This document shows, one piece after another, positions 18,814 through 30,800 of a stretch of 36,167 bases of DNA. The translations under genes were made by a program, and so were the position numbers. Position 1 is the first letter of the stretch. Each line of letters begins with the position of its first letter. This stretch comes from Providencia burhodogranariea DSM 19968. Lineage in GTDB: Bacteria > Pseudomonadota > Gammaproteobacteria > Enterobacterales > Enterobacteriaceae. The stretch is from positions 1-36,167 of the forward strand of contig NZ_KB233224.1 of assembly GCF_000314855.2 (NCBI RefSeq), written 5' to 3'. Under the pieces are notes generated by a model that was given only the letters and a program-made list of their open reading frames with translations, was not told the origin of the DNA and ran no database searches.

Positions 18814-19581
18814 ATGTTAAAAATTGCAAATGTGACTTTTCAATCGCGCCTTTTTACCGGCACGGGAAAATTTGCTAATTCCTCATTAATGCAAGACGCT
18901 ATTACTGCATCAGGAAGCCAACTTGTCACGATGGCAATGAAACGAATTGATTTGCGTGGTAATGACGACGGTATTCTGAAACCACTGCAAGATCTTGGTG
19001 TGAAATTACTTCCAAATACTTCCGGAGCGAAAAATGCACAAGAAGCCATTTTCGCTGCACACCTTGCCCGTGAGGCATTAGGCACTAATTGGATTAAATT
19101 AGAAATTCATCCCGATGTAAAATATTTACTGCCCGATCCGATTGAAACTCTACTTGCCGCTGAACAGCTGGTCAAAGAAGGATTTGTGGTATTGCCTTAT
19201 TGTAGTGCAGATCCTGTTTTATGCCGTCGCCTCGAAGAAGTCGGTTGTGCAGCCGTTATGCCTCTCGGCGCACCTATTGGTACTAATAAAGGATTGGCAA
19301 CCAAAGAAATGTTGCGGATCATTATCGAACAAGCAACCGTTCCGGTGGTTGTTGATGCGGGTATTGGCGCGCCAAGCCACGCCATCGAAGCAATTGAAAT
19401 GGGTGCTGATGCGGTACTGGTCAACACCGCGATAGCCGTTGCGAAAAACCCTGTTTTAATGGCAAAAGCGTTTAAATTAGCACTTGAAGCAGCTGAACTA
19501 GGGCGTTTAGCTGGCTTAGCCGCACCTAAACAGCATGCTGAAGCATCTAGTCCATTAACAGAATTTTTGGGAGCTTTGTAA
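18814..19581 (+). CDS. thiG: Thiazole synthase
   Basis: Condenses DXP, ThiS thiocarboxylate and dehydroglycine into the thiazole phosphate carboxylate. It is a TIM-barrel protein of 255 aa. The Schiff-base lysine is K95 in [10 protein letters not shown], and the phosphate-binding [23 protein letters not shown] region lies near residues 176-198. The ATG follows AGGGGG. Its stop overlaps the thiH start (TAATG), fitting the ThiG-ThiH complex. Confidence 0.96.
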   Translation: MLKIANVTFQSRLFTGTGKFANSSLMQDAITASGSQLVTMAMKRIDLRGNDDGILKPLQDLGVKLLPNTSGAKNAQEAIFAAHLAREALGTNWIKLEIHPDVKYLLPDPIETLLAAEQLVKEGFVVLPYCSADPVLCRRLEEVGCAAVMPLGAPIGTNKGLATKEMLRIIIEQATVPVVVDAGIGAPSHAIEAIEMGADAVLVNTAIAVAKNPVLMAKAFKLALEAAELGRLAGLAAPKQHAEASSPLTEFLGAL

Positions 19582-20702
19582 TGAATACCAGCTTCCGTCA
19601 ACGCTGGCAACAACTTGACTGGGATGACCTGACATTACGAATTAACGCTAAAACAACTCGCGATGTTCAACATGCTCTCGCCAGTGATACCTTAACCTTA
19701 GACGATTTTATGGCACTGCTTTCACCCGCAGCTCGCCCTTTTATTGAACCTATGGCGCAAAAGGCACAAAAACTAACACGACAACGTTTTGGGAATACTG
19801 TGGGTTTCTATGTTCCACTGTATCTCTCAAATTTGTGTGCGAATGATTGCACTTATTGTGGTTTTTCCATGAGTAATCGAATCAAACGTAAAACACTCAA
19901 TGAAACTGAAATAATCAATGAATGTGAAACGATCCGTAAAATTGGTTTTGATAGCTTGTTACTTGTCACTGGTGAACATCAAACCAAAGTGGGTATGGAT
20001 TATTTTCGCCAACACATCCCGACAATACGCCGTTATTTCAGTTCACTGATGATGGAAGTCCAGCCATTAGCGACTGAAGAATATGCTGAACTCAAAACAC
20101 TGGGTCTTGATGGTGTGATGGTTTATCAAGAAACCTATCATGAACCCGCTTATCAACTCCATCATCTAAAAGGTAAAAAGCAAGATTTTCACTGGCGATT
20201 GGATACGCCAGATCGCTTAGGGCAAGCCGGAGTGGATAAAATTGGCCTTGGGGCACTGATTGGTTTATCTAACAGTTGGAGAACTGACTGCTATATGGTA
20301 GCAGAGCATTTGATTTATCTGCAAAAACATTATTGGCAGAGCCGCTATTCTATCTCTTTTCCACGTTTACGCCCCTGCGCGGGTGGCATTGAACCCGCAT
20401 CAATTATGAATGAAGCAGAATTAGTGCAATTGATTTGCGCTTTCCGCTTGCTAGCACCTGACGTTGAATTATCACTTTCAACGCGAGAATCACCTTATTT
20501 TCGTGACCATGTTGTCCCCCTCGCTATCAACAATGTCAGTGCAGGATCTAAAACTCAACCGGGTGGCTATGCTGATGACCATGCTGAATTAGAACAGTTT
20601 GCGCCACATGACAATCGCAGTGCTGCACAAGTCGCCGAAGCGCTGACTAAAGCCGGATTACAACCTGTTTGGAAGGATTGGGATGGCTATTTAGGTCGTT
20701 AA
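19581..20702 (+). CDS. thiH: 2-iminoacetate synthase (tyrosine lyase)
   Basis: A radical SAM enzyme that cleaves tyrosine to dehydroglycine and p-cresol for anaerobic-type thiazole synthesis. It has 373 aa. The iron-sulphur cluster cysteines are C86, C90 and C93 in LCANDCTYCGFS. FPRLRPCAGG and SLSTRESPYFRD are conserved in ThiH. This gene, rather than thiO, defines the enterobacterial version of the pathway. It is the last gene of the operon. Confidence 0.96.
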   Translation: MNTSFRQRWQQLDWDDLTLRINAKTTRDVQHALASDTLTLDDFMALLSPAARPFIEPMAQKAQKLTRQRFGNTVGFYVPLYLSNLCANDCTYCGFSMSNRIKRKTLNETEIINECETIRKIGFDSLLLVTGEHQTKVGMDYFRQHIPTIRRYFSSLMMEVQPLATEEYAELKTLGLDGVMVYQETYHEPAYQLHHLKGKKQDFHWRLDTPDRLGQAGVDKIGLGALIGLSNSWRTDCYMVAEHLIYLQKHYWQSRYSISFPRLRPCAGGIEPASIMNEAELVQLICAFRLLAPDVELSLSTRESPYFRDHVVPLAINNVSAGSKTQPGGYADDHAELEQFAPHDNRSAAQVAEALTKAGLQPVWKDWDGYLGR

Positions 20703-20710
20703 ATTGTGTT

Positions 20711-20734
20711 ATTAACTTCAAGGACGAAGTTAAT
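20711..20734 (+). terminator. Hairpin after thiH, possible thi operon terminator
   Basis: ATTAACTTC AAGGAC GAAGTTAAT is a perfect 9-bp stem, 9 bp after the thiH stop. The following bases are CCGCAAAAT, not a T-run, so intrinsic termination would be weak. Confidence 0.5.
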
Positions 20735-20853
20735 CCGCAAAATAATCTTTATAGGTAACAAATACTCTCCATTTTATAACATCATAAATATCCCTTATTT
20801 GACTACATTCTCATTGTATTTATTACGGTATACTCAATTTCTTTTTTGCAAAA

Positions 20854-21519
20854 GTGAGCATCACTTTGATAATACAAAAATGGGGTTATTCGCTCACCAT
20901 TATATTCTTGAGCCTGCTTATCAGCTCATGTGCGAATGTCCGCTGGAAACACCCAACGCCTTCGACTGAGATAGCCAAATTAATGATGACGGAGATCCAA
21001 GGTGCGAAAGATATTGATGGGCAAGTTTTTCCAATAGAAGAAACGTTAACACGCTTACAAAAGCAAAATGAAACCAAAGGCACTCGCCCTTTCCAAGTCG
21101 TATTAATTGGAAAAAATAATGAATTAATGCTTGAGGGCTATAGCGAATACCTTAACTCTATTGGATTATTGACAGAAAGGGACTTTGCTCGTTTTTCCAT
21201 TCCCAATAAAGAGAATATTCAAGGATATTATTATTCGTATCGCGGCACGATGACAACGATACGCTATAGTACTCCTCATATGGTCATCAACTCTGGCTCA
21301 AAAGATAGCTTAGTGCTCTATACCAAACCAATCACTAAGTATCAGATTACGATGATTTATCAAGATGGCTCTAAATATCTGTTTAATTATAATTCCGCAT
21401 CGATATCTCGGGGCATTTTAGGTTTTTCAAAATCTTATAGCAATTCATTCAATGGCCGTTTTTATGTTTCAACCGATTATAAGACAGGACAATACGAACT
21501 TTCCTCGCCCATGGATTGA
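20854..21519 (+). CDS. Hypothetical lipoprotein
   Basis: About 221 aa; not recognised as a named family. The N terminus has a hydrophobic segment ending in the lipobox ISSC (Cys near residue 26), so a lipid-anchored periplasmic protein is likely. The mature part is polar and rich in Tyr, Ser and Thr with beta-type patterning. There are no metal or catalytic motifs. The GTG at 20854 is the longest start, and a TTG at 20866 is equally possible; neither has a clear ribosome site. A -10-like TATACT at 20829-20834 suggests an independent transcript starting near 20841. The gene is absent from this place in E. coli. A strong hairpin follows at 21607-21640. Confidence 0.65.
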   Translation: MSITLIIQKWGYSLTIIFLSLLISSCANVRWKHPTPSTEIAKLMMTEIQGAKDIDGQVFPIEETLTRLQKQNETKGTRPFQVVLIGKNNELMLEGYSEYLNSIGLLTERDFARFSIPNKENIQGYYYSYRGTMTTIRYSTPHMVINSGSKDSLVLYTKPITKYQITMIYQDGSKYLFNYNSASISRGILGFSKSYSNSFNGRFYVSTDYKTGQYELSSPMD

Positions 21520-21606
21520 GTCATCGTTAATCAATAAATTAGTTTTAATTATTATTCTAATAAAGGCTTAGAGCTCAAGAAACAGAAAATACTTGTTATA
21601 TGACCT

Positions 21607-21640
21607 ATAGCCTCATTACACAATCGTGTAATGAGGCTAT
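21607..21640. terminator. Strong hairpin between convergent genes
   Basis: ATAGCCTCATTACAC AATC GTGTAATGAGGCTAT is a perfect 15-bp stem with a tetraloop. It lies 11 bp beyond the stop of the minus-strand permease and 88 bp after the lipoprotein stop. There is no T-run on either side; it probably acts as a bidirectional end structure. Confidence 0.7.
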
Positions 21641-21650
21641 CAAAGGCTCT

Positions 21651-22952
21651 TTAATGAATATTATCCCACTTAATGGTATTTTCTAATATTAATGACAAGA
21701 TAATTCCCATTAATAAACCATTACCCAATAAAGAACTAAACATTATCGGTAATGAATTGATAACGGCAGCGGGTGCCGACATTAAAAATATGCCAATAAA
21801 TAACGGTAATGCTAAACGATAAATATTTCGTGCATTGAGCTTTATTTCTGCAAGAAACGAAAAAGATGAAAATAACAGCGGTAAATAAGTAGCTAACATC
21901 ACCGCACTACCAATCGCAAGGGGTAGTGAACGGAAGAACTGCGTCAAAATAGCGATCCCGCCAACCAGTAATAGTAACAAGCTCCCTATTGTAAAAGAGA
22001 CTCGCGAGGTATCTTTAGTCTGCGTGATTAACCCAATAGAAGAAACAAAAGGTGAAAAAGGCACGACACCTAAGGGAGCGGCAAATAAAGTTAGAACACC
22101 CGAGGTGACAAAACTGCGACGATAAATCGATTTTGTGCGCTGACTTGATTGATAAAAAACATCACTACCACGGATAGCGCCAAAGGTATTCGAGGTATTT
22201 AAAATACCCGCAAAGATCGCTGTTACAATAATACTCATTTGAATATCGTCGGCATGCCCTAATGGAAGGATCTGCCATTTAGCTTCTAACACCTCTGAGA
22301 TATGGCTACCAAATAAAACGCTATAAACAACCCATCCAACAATAGTTCCGCATAAAAGTGCATATTTACTGATGCTCGACGGTAAAAAGACAATCATGCC
22401 AATGACTAAAACCAGTACTGCGAATGCTAAGAAGAAGACTGGATAATTTACGGTTGTTGTTGCACTTGTGATGCCAAAAGGGAGCCCTAGCATACCTTTA
22501 AGAAAGATCGAAACTAGCTGAGCACCTAGCAAGAACATGAAGACGACCAAGACTCCTGGCTTAAATAGCCCTGCCAGCCAACTTCCTGCTCCCGTTATTC
22601 CTATCAAAATAGTGACGATACCCGAAAGAAAAATTCCGACCGCAAGGCTCCAACCGATAGTGGCCAATGGCGTTCCCTGCGTAGACTCTGATAAGGTCAC
22701 TGTTAATATTGTTGCCCACCATAATCCTGTAGAGCCTTCCATTAATGAACGTTTATGACCTAAAAAAGCTTGGATTAAACAAGCTAATGCAATAAGCAAA
22801 AAAGAGTATTGTGTAACAACAAAAGTTGTTTCGGCAGATAAATGGAAAGCAGATTGAAGCGTTGGCGGGATCACCACCGTGTTACAAAAAATAAAGAAAA
22901 ACCATTGAAACCCTGAAATAAGACTATTTTTATCGATACTATTATTTTTCAC
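21651..22952 (-). CDS. NCS2-like nucleobase/xanthine-uracil permease
   Basis: A very hydrophobic 433-aa inner-membrane protein with about 12-13 predicted helices. EGSTGLWWATI near residue 73 and GILNTSNTFGAIRGSD near residue 250 resemble the TM3 and TM10 regions of nucleobase-cation symporter-2 proteins, of the YwdJ type rather than UraA or XanQ. Substrate is not deducible. The start is GTG at 22952, preceded by GGAGATAGGTA. It is a monocistronic gene inserted between the thi and rpoBC blocks; nothing equivalent is found there in E. coli. Confidence 0.7.
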   Translation of the reverse strand: MKNNSIDKNSLISGFQWFFFIFCNTVVIPPTLQSAFHLSAETTFVVTQYSFLLIALACLIQAFLGHKRSLMEGSTGLWWATILTVTLSESTQGTPLATIGWSLAVGIFLSGIVTILIGITGAGSWLAGLFKPGVLVVFMFLLGAQLVSIFLKGMLGLPFGITSATTTVNYPVFFLAFAVLVLVIGMIVFLPSSISKYALLCGTIVGWVVYSVLFGSHISEVLEAKWQILPLGHADDIQMSIIVTAIFAGILNTSNTFGAIRGSDVFYQSSQRTKSIYRRSFVTSGVLTLFAAPLGVVPFSPFVSSIGLITQTKDTSRVSFTIGSLLLLLVGGIAILTQFFRSLPLAIGSAVMLATYLPLLFSSFSFLAEIKLNARNIYRLALPLFIGIFLMSAPAAVINSLPIMFSSLLGNGLLMGIILSLILENTIKWDNIH

Positions 22953-23474
22953 TACCTATCTCCGGTATTTAATTTCTCATAGTTTACAAACTTATTAATA
23001 AAACAATAGCATTTTAATTAAATGTAAGATGGTTATATTTAAATGAATATCGTTTTAATTATTGGTAAATAACGGTTTAATTTAACAATTAAATTAGGCT
23101 CAACATAATTCGAATTACAGGAATTTAATTAATTTTCAGAATGCGTTATTGCTTATTGTCTCTACACTTCTTATCAATAAGATAAACTTAGGTAAACAAA
23201 GGGATTGTCTAAGGAAAAATGTCCTTTTTAATACTAAAGATAGGAAATTGATTGAAACACTCAACATACCGCTAGATTATTACTACTCAAATAATAATGA
23301 ATATTTAATTTTCGTGACATGTCACAGTTTTTATTAAAATCAAATCCAAGAATATATTAAAAATGTTTTTAATCAATTGGTTATATTAAAAACAAGATTA
23401 AATAAAAGAAATATAATTATGTAATCATTAGTATTAACCAAGACAAAATCGACTCTCCGAATTATTTAAATACA
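22953..23474. other. AT-rich non-coding interval
   Basis: About 520 bp with very low GC. It contains the AT palindrome TAATTTAA CAA TTAAATTA (23078-23096), a solitary ERIC-like left end ATAATTCGAATTACAGG (23104-23120), and the perfect palindrome GTGACATGTCAC (23314-23325). A 62-codon TTG-initiated frame at 23149-23337 has no ribosome site or recognisable homology and is probably not a gene, though it could be a remnant. Confidence 0.6.
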
Positions 23475-23507
23475 TAAAAAAAACCGGTGCCTTTAACAGC
23501 ACCGGTT
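23475..23507 (-). terminator. Rho-independent terminator of the rpoBC operon
   Basis: On the minus strand AACCGGTGC and GCACCGGTT form a GC-rich 9-bp stem around an 8-nt loop and run into eight T residues. It lies about 33 bp after the rpoC stop. Confidence 0.95.
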
Positions 23508-23539
23508 CTATTATTGTGTTACAAGCAGACTAATAAATC

Positions 23540-26500
23540 TTACTTGTTGTCACCACTGAAACCTGCGTTTAACAGTTCAGCCAGGTTAGCCGTTGCTTCA
23601 TCTGCGCTGACTTGTGGAGCTTCCACAACATCATTCAGATGACGACGACGGATACGGTCTTGGTGATACGCAAAACCAGTACCTGCTGGGATCAGACGAC
23701 CCACAATAACGTTTTCTTTCAGACCGCGAAGTTCATCACGTTTACCTGCAACCGCAGCTTCTGTCAGAACGCGTGTTGTTTCTTGGAACGATGCTGCTGA
23801 GATGAAGGATTCTGTTGCCAGAGATGCCTTAGTAATACCCAACAGGTCACGTGCATAGTTAGCTGGGATCTTACCGTCTAATTCCAGCTTACGATTAGAA
23901 ACTTTAACGCGTGAGTATTCGATCTGCTCACCTTCGAGGAATTCAGAACTTCCTGCATCCGCGATAGTTACTTTACGTAGCATCTGACGAACGATAACTT
24001 CAATGTGTTTATCGTTTATCTTAACGCCTTGTAAGCGGTAAACTTCCTGAACTTCGTTAGTGATATAACGCGTTACTGCATGAACACCACGCAGACGCAG
24101 AATATCATGTGGAGATTCTGGACCATCGGAAACTACATCACCACGTTCAACGATTTCACCTTCGAATACGTTGAGCTGACGCCATTTAGGGATCATCTCT
24201 TCGTACGGTTCTGAACCATCTAATGGGGTAATAACCAGACGACGCTTACCTTTAGTTTCTTTACCGAATGAGATGATACCGCTGATTTCAGCAAGGATCG
24301 CAGGCTCTTTCGGACGACGAGCTTCGAACAAGTCAGCAACGCGTGGTAGACCACCCGTGATATCTTTAGTACCCACAGATTCTTGTGGAATACGTGCTAA
24401 AGTATCACCGGCATTGATAGCGATGCCATCATCCAACTGAACAATTGCTTTACCCGGTAAGAAGTACTGAGTAGGCATATCAGTGTTAGGAATAAGAACA
24501 TCTTTACCATTTGCATCAACAACACGAAGTGCAGGACGCAAGTCTTTACCACCAGCAGTACGCTCAGCGCTATCCAGAACAACGATTGAAGACAGACCGG
24601 TTAATTCATCAGTCTGGCGAATCATTGACTGGCCATCAAGCATGTCAGAGTAACGGATAATACCGGATACTTCACTGACAACTGGCATTGTATGTGGATC
24701 CCAGTTAGCAACAGTTTCGCCGCCGATAACTGATGCGCCATCACCTTTAGTCAGGTGTGCACCGTAAGGAACTTTATAGCTCTCTTTCGTACGACCGAAC
24801 TCATCAATCAGACGCAATTCAGTATTACGTGAAGTAATAACCAGTTTGCCTTCTGAGTTGGTAACGTATTTCGCGTTGAACAGTTTCAGCGTACCCGTGT
24901 TACGAACTTGGATACTAGATTCTGCTGCCGCACGAGATGCCGCACCACCGATGTGGAACGTACGCATCGTCAGCTGTGTACCCGGCTCACCGATTGACTG
25001 TGCCGCGATAACCCCGATAGCTTCACCTTTGTTGATGATATGACCACGAGCAAGGTCACGACCATAACAGTGAGCACACACACCGAAGTCAGTTTCACAA
25101 CTTACAACTGAACGTACTTTCACGCTGTCGACTGAGTTAGCTTCTAACAGGTCACAGAGTTTTTCGTGAAGTAGAGTGTTACGTGGAACCAGAATGTCCG
25201 CAGTACCTGGGATCAGGATATCTTCTGCCGTCACACGACCCAATACACGCTCACGCAGTGGTTCTTTAACGTCGCCACCCTCGATAACCGGAGTCATCAG
25301 GATACCTTCGTGAGTTCCACAGTCGTCTTCAGTAACTACCAAGTCCTGTGCAACATCAACTAAACGACGAGTCAGATAACCGGAGTTTGCTGTTTTCAAT
25401 GCTGTATCCGCAAGACCTTTACGAGCACCATGCGTAGAAATAAAGTACTGAAGAACGTTTAGACCTTCACGGAAGTTCGCCGTGATTGGTGTTTCGATGA
25501 TTGAGCCATCTGGCTTAGCCATCAGACCACGCATACCAGCTAGCTGACGGATCTGCGCAGCAGAACCACGAGCACCGGAATCGGCCATCATAAAGATACT
25601 GTTGAAAGAAACCTGTTGTTCTTCTTCACCGTCACGGTTAATAACGCTTTCAGTTGACAGGTTTTCCATCATCGCTTTAGCGACACGTTCGTTTGCTGCT
25701 GCCCAGATATCGATAACTTTGTTATAACGTTCGCCAGCTGTAACCAGACCAGACTGGAACTGTTCTTGAATTTCAGCAACTTCTGCTTCGGCTTCCGCGA
25801 TGATCCCTGCTTTTTTCTCAGGAATAACCATGTCGTCGATACCAACAGATGCACCAGAACGTGCCGCGTAGGCAAAACCGGTATACATGATTTGGTCAGC
25901 AAAAATAACAGTATGTTTCAAGCCCAGTATACGGTAACAAGTATTCAGCATTTTGGAGATAGCTTTTTTACCTAACGCTTGGTTAACCAGAGCATAAGGT
26001 AGACCTTTCGGTACGATCATCCATAAAATTGCGCGACCAACAGTGGTATCAACTAAACCAGTGTTAATTGTAATGTTACCTTCACTGTCTTTAACTTCTT
26101 CAGTGATACGAACTTTAACGCGGGCATGCAATGATGCATGACCTGAGCGATAAACACGTTCAGCTTCTTTAGGGCCGGCTAAAACCATCCCTTCGCCTTT
26201 CGCGTTTACACAGTCACGAGTCATGTAGTAAAGACCCAATACAACGTCCTGTGAAGGAACGATGATAGGCTCACCACTTGCTGGTGACAGAATGTTGTTC
26301 GTTGACATCATCAATGCACGTGCTTCTAACTGAGCTTCCAGAGTCAGAGGAACGTGTACCGCCATTTGGTCACCATCGAAGTCGGCGTTATATGCCGCAC
26401 AGACCAATGGGTGCAATTGGATAGCTTTACCTTCGATCAGAATCGGTTCGAAAGCTTGGATACCCAGACGGTGAAGTGTTGGTGCACGGTTCAGCATGAC

Positions 26501-27760
26501 TGGGTGTTCACGGATAACTTCATCCAGAATATCCCAAACAACCGCTTCTTCGCGCTCAACCATTTTCTTCGCAGCTTTAATCGTTGTTGCCAAGCCACGC
26601 AGCTCTAATTTGCCATAGATAAATGGTTTGAACAGCTCAAGAGCCATCTTCTTAGGCAGACCACATTGGTGCAGACGCAGGTATGGACCAACGGTGATAA
26701 CCGAACGACCAGAGTAGTCAACACGCTTACCAAGCAAGTTCTGACGGAAACGACCTTGTTTACCTTTGATCATATCAGCCAAAGATTTCAGAGGGCGTTT
26801 GTTAGAACCCGTAATTGCACGACCACGACGACCGTTATCTAACAGTGCATCAACAGCTTCTTGCAGCATACGTTTTTCGTTACGTACGATGATGTCTGGC
26901 GCAGCCAGATCAAGAAGACGCTTCAGACGGTTGTTACGGTTTATAACGCGACGATACAGATCGTTTAGATCTGATGTTGCGAAACGTCCGCCATCCAATG
27001 GTACTAATGGACGTAGATCTGGTGGTAATACTGGCAGAACGTTCAGGATCATCCACTCTGGCTTGTTACCAGATTGAATAAACGCTTCTAACAGTTTGAT
27101 ACGCTTAGTCAGCTTCTTACGCTTAGTTTCTGAGTTAGTTTCATTTAACTCTTCACGCAGCGTTTCACACTCGTTCTCAAGATCGAGGTTTTTCAGCAGA
27201 CCTTGGATTGCTTCCGCACCCATTTTCGCGTCAAATTCATCACCGAATTCTTCCAGCGCATCTAAGTATTGCTCTTCTGTCAGAATCTGTGCGCGTTCAA
27301 GGCTAGTCATTCCGCCTTCAACAACAACATATGATTCAAAATACAGAACGCGTTCGATATCGCGCAATGGCATATCGAGCAGCAAACCGATACGGGATGG
27401 CAGTGATTTCAAGAACCAAATATGTGCAGTCGGAGAAGCAAGTTCAATATGACCCATGCGCTCACGACGGACTTTAGTCTGTGTAACTTCAACGCCACAC
27501 TTCTCACAAATCACACCACGGTGTTTTAAACGTTTGTACTTACCGCACAGACATTCGTAGTCTTTTACTGGCCCGAAAATACGCGCACAGAAAAGGCCGT
27601 CACGCTCAGGTTTGAACGTACGGTAGTTAATGGTTTCTGGCTTTTTAACTTCACCGAATGACCATGAACGGATCATATCAGGTGATGCCAGAGCAATTTT
27701 GATCGCATCAAACTCTTCGGTCTTGGTTTGCGCTTTCAGAAACTTTATTAAGTCTTTCAC
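23540..27760 (-). CDS. rpoC: RNA polymerase beta' subunit
   Basis: The catalytic large subunit, 1406 aa (E. coli 1407). It begins [18 protein letters not shown]. The N-terminal zinc ribbon is [19 protein letters not shown]. The active-site magnesium loop NADFDGDQM lies near residue 460, and the second zinc site is [11 protein letters not shown] in the C-terminal half. The trigger-loop region [19 protein letters not shown] is intact. It is translated from the rpoBC messenger after a 114-bp spacer holding a strong hairpin. Confidence 0.99.
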   Translation of the reverse strand: MKDLIKFLKAQTKTEEFDAIKIALASPDMIRSWSFGEVKKPETINYRTFKPERDGLFCARIFGPVKDYECLCGKYKRLKHRGVICEKCGVEVTQTKVRRERMGHIELASPTAHIWFLKSLPSRIGLLLDMPLRDIERVLYFESYVVVEGGMTSLERAQILTEEQYLDALEEFGDEFDAKMGAEAIQGLLKNLDLENECETLREELNETNSETKRKKLTKRIKLLEAFIQSGNKPEWMILNVLPVLPPDLRPLVPLDGGRFATSDLNDLYRRVINRNNRLKRLLDLAAPDIIVRNEKRMLQEAVDALLDNGRRGRAITGSNKRPLKSLADMIKGKQGRFRQNLLGKRVDYSGRSVITVGPYLRLHQCGLPKKMALELFKPFIYGKLELRGLATTIKAAKKMVEREEAVVWDILDEVIREHPVMLNRAPTLHRLGIQAFEPILIEGKAIQLHPLVCAAYNADFDGDQMAVHVPLTLEAQLEARALMMSTNNILSPASGEPIIVPSQDVVLGLYYMTRDCVNAKGEGMVLAGPKEAERVYRSGHASLHARVKVRITEEVKDSEGNITINTGLVDTTVGRAILWMIVPKGLPYALVNQALGKKAISKMLNTCYRILGLKHTVIFADQIMYTGFAYAARSGASVGIDDMVIPEKKAGIIAEAEAEVAEIQEQFQSGLVTAGERYNKVIDIWAAANERVAKAMMENLSTESVINRDGEEEQQVSFNSIFMMADSGARGSAAQIRQLAGMRGLMAKPDGSIIETPITANFREGLNVLQYFISTHGARKGLADTALKTANSGYLTRRLVDVAQDLVVTEDDCGTHEGILMTPVIEGGDVKEPLRERVLGRVTAEDILIPGTADILVPRNTLLHEKLCDLLEANSVDSVKVRSVVSCETDFGVCAHCYGRDLARGHIINKGEAIGVIAAQSIGEPGTQLTMRTFHIGGAASRAAAESSIQVRNTGTLKLFNAKYVTNSEGKLVITSRNTELRLIDEFGRTKESYKVPYGAHLTKGDGASVIGGETVANWDPHTMPVVSEVSGIIRYSDMLDGQSMIRQTDELTGLSSIVVLDSAERTAGGKDLRPALRVVDANGKDVLIPNTDMPTQYFLPGKAIVQLDDGIAINAGDTLARIPQESVGTKDITGGLPRVADLFEARRPKEPAILAEISGIISFGKETKGKRRLVITPLDGSEPYEEMIPKWRQLNVFEGEIVERGDVVSDGPESPHDILRLRGVHAVTRYITNEVQEVYRLQGVKINDKHIEVIVRQMLRKVTIADAGSSEFLEGEQIEYSRVKVSNRKLELDGKIPANYARDLLGITKASLATESFISAASFQETTRVLTEAAVAGKRDELRGLKENVIVGRLIPAGTGFAYHQDRIRRRHLNDVVEAPQVSADEATANLAELLNAGFSGDNK

Positions 27761-27838
27761 AAAATGGCTCCTGTCGGAGTTAGACCTGTCAGGTGAGTGG
27801 CCCGTGCCTCTCTCCCCTAATCCCAGTACTTATACTGG

Positions 27839-27864
27839 CCGGAAGGCTAAATCTAGCCTTCCGG
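27839..27864 (-). other. Hairpin in the rpoB-rpoC spacer
   Basis: CCGGAAGGCT AAATCT AGCCTTCCGG is a perfect 10-bp stem with a 6-nt loop, 10 bp after the rpoB stop. No T-run follows, so it is more likely an RNA processing or stability element than a terminator. Confidence 0.6.
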
Positions 27865-27874
27865 TACAAACGAA

Positions 27875-30800
27875 TTACTCGTCTTCCAGTTCGATGTTGA
27901 TACCCAGTGAACGGATTTCTTTCAACAATACGTTGAAGGATTCCGGCATACCAGGTTCCATCTGATGACTACCATCGACGATGTTTTTATACATCTTCGT
28001 ACGGCCGTTAACGTCATCCGACTTAACAGTAAGCATTTCTTGGAGTGTATATGCTGCACCGTATGCTTCTAGTGCCCACACTTCCATCTCCCCGAAACGC
28101 TGACCACCGAACTGTGCTTTACCACCCAGCGGCTGCTGAGTAACCAAGCTGTAAGAACCAGTAGAACGGGCATGCATTTTATCGTCAACCAAGTGGTTTA
28201 GTTTCAGCATGTACATGTAACCAACAGTTACTTGACGCTCAAACTTCTCACCAGTACGGCCGTCGAATAATGAGATCTGACCAGAAGTTGGTAGACCACC
28301 CAGTTTCAACAGTTCTTTAATTTCAGTTTCTTTCGCACCATCAAACACTGGTGTTGCGATTGGCATACCTTTTTTCAGGTTTTCTGCCAGGCGCATAACT
28401 TCTTCATCAGAGAAAGTATTTAGATCAACTTTCTGACGAGTGTCATCACCAAGGTCATAGGCTTTCTGGATAAACTCACGCAGTTTGGCAACATCTTGCT
28501 GCTGTTTAAGCATAGCATTGATCTTGTCACCAATACCTTTCGCAGCCATACCCAAGTGGGTTTCCAGAATCTGACCGATGTTCATACGAGAAGGTACACC
28601 CAATGGGTTCAGAACGATGTCTACAGGGTTACCGTTTTCATCGTAAGGCATGTCTTCAACTGGGTTGATTTTTGAGATAACACCTTTGTTACCATGGCGA
28701 CCCGCCATTTTATCACCCGGTTGAATCTGACGTTTAACAGCCAGATAAACCTTAACAATTTTCAGTACGCCCGGAGCAAGGTCATCACCTTGAGTGATCT
28801 TACGGCGTTTAGCATCGAGCTTTTTCTCGAACTCAGATTTCAGTTCATCATACTGTTCAGCAAGTTGCTCTAACTGGTTCTGTTTCTCTTCATCAGCCAG
28901 AGCTAGCTCTAACCAACGATCGCGAGGCAGTTTATCCAGTTTTTCAGCTTCAATTCCGCCATTAACCAGTACAGAACGAATACGTGCGAATAGACCTGCT
29001 TCGAAGATACGTAATTCTTCGGTTAAATCTTTCTTAGCATCACGTAACTGAGTTTCTTCGATTTCCAGCGCACGTTTGTCTTTCTCTACGCCATCACGAG
29101 TAAATACCTGTACATCGATAACTGTACCGGAAACACCGTTTGGAACACGTAAAGAAGAGTCTTTAACGTCAGACGCTTTTTCACCAAAGATTGCACGCAG
29201 CAATTTCTCTTCTGGGGTCAGCTGAGTTTCACCTTTAGGTGTCACTTTACCAACGAGGATATCGCCACCTTTAACTTCAGCACCGATATACACAATACCA
29301 GACTCATCGAGTTTAGAGAGTGCAGCTTCGCCGACGTTTGGAATGTCAGCAGTAATTTCTTCAGGCCCCAGTTTAGTGTCACGAGACACACAAGCAAGTT
29401 CCTGAATATGAATAGTTGTAAAACGATCTTCTTGAACAACACGCTCAGATACGAGGATGGAGTCTTCGAAGTTATAACCATTCCATGGCATAAATGCCAC
29501 GCGCATGTTTTGGCCAAGAGCCAATTCACCTAGGTCAGTTGAAGGACCATCAGCTAACACGTCACCACGTTCAATTGGTTCACCTAAAGACACACAAGGC
29601 ATCTGGCTAATACAAGTGTTCTGGTTAGAACGGGTATATTTAGTTAGGTTATAAATATCGATTCCAGCTTCGCCTGGATACATCTCGTCTTCGTTAACTT
29701 TAATAACGATACGTGAAGCATCAACGTACTGGATAGTACCGCCACGGCGAGCAACTGCTGTTACACCAGAGTCAACAGCAACCGCACGTTCCATACCCGT
29801 ACCAACTAATGGTTTGTCAGCACGTAAAGTAGGAACCGCTTGACGTTGCATGTTCGCACCCATCAATGCACGGTTCGCATCATCGTGTTCAAGGAATGGA
29901 ATCAATGACGCACCAACAGAAACAATCTGTTGAGTCGAAACGTCCATGTATTCAACCTGATCGCGGCTGAATAAACTTGATTCACCATGGTTACGACACG
30001 TAATCAGTTCTTCAACGAAACTACCATCATCACCTAATACGGTGTTTGCCTGAGCAATGATGAAGTTACCTTCTTCAATAGCAGACAGATAGTGAATTTC
30101 GTCAGTCACGAGACCGTCACGAACTAAACGATAAGGTGTTTCAAGGAAACCATACTCGTTCGTCTGTGCATAAACAGACAATGAGTTGATAAGACCGATG
30201 TTCGGACCTTCAGGGGTTTCGATTGGACACACACGACCGTAGTGAGTTGGATGGACGTCACGTACTTCGAAGCCCGCACGCTCACGAGTCAAACCACCTG
30301 GGCCTAACGCAGAGATACGACGTTTGTGCGTAATTTCAGACAATGGGTTGTTCTGGTCCATAAACTGAGAAAGCTGGCTGGAACCAAAGAACTCTTTCAC
30401 TGCCGCAGAAATTGGCTTCGCGTTAATCATATCTTGTGGCATCAATGCATCGAGGTCGCCCAGAGAAAGACGCTCTTTCACTGCACGTTCAACACGAACC
30501 AGACCTACGCGGAACTGGTTTTCAGCCATTTCACCAACAGAACGAATACGACGGTTACCTAAGTGGTCGATATCATCGACTTCGCCTTTACCGTTACGGA
30601 TATCGATGAGTTTTCTCATGACATCAATGATGTCTTCTTTACTCAGGATACCTGAACCTTCAATTTCATCACGGCCCAGTGAACGGTTAAACTTCATGCG
30701 ACCAACAGCAGACAAGTCGTAACGATCTTCAGAGAAGAACAGGTTTTCGAACAAGTTTTCTGCGGCTTCACGCGTTGGCGGCTCACCAGGACGCATCATA

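Noticed and set aside
23149-23337. 62-codon plus-strand reading frame
   Set aside because: TTG start, no ribosome site, AT-rich composition and no recognisable family. Kept only as a remark in the intergenic entry.
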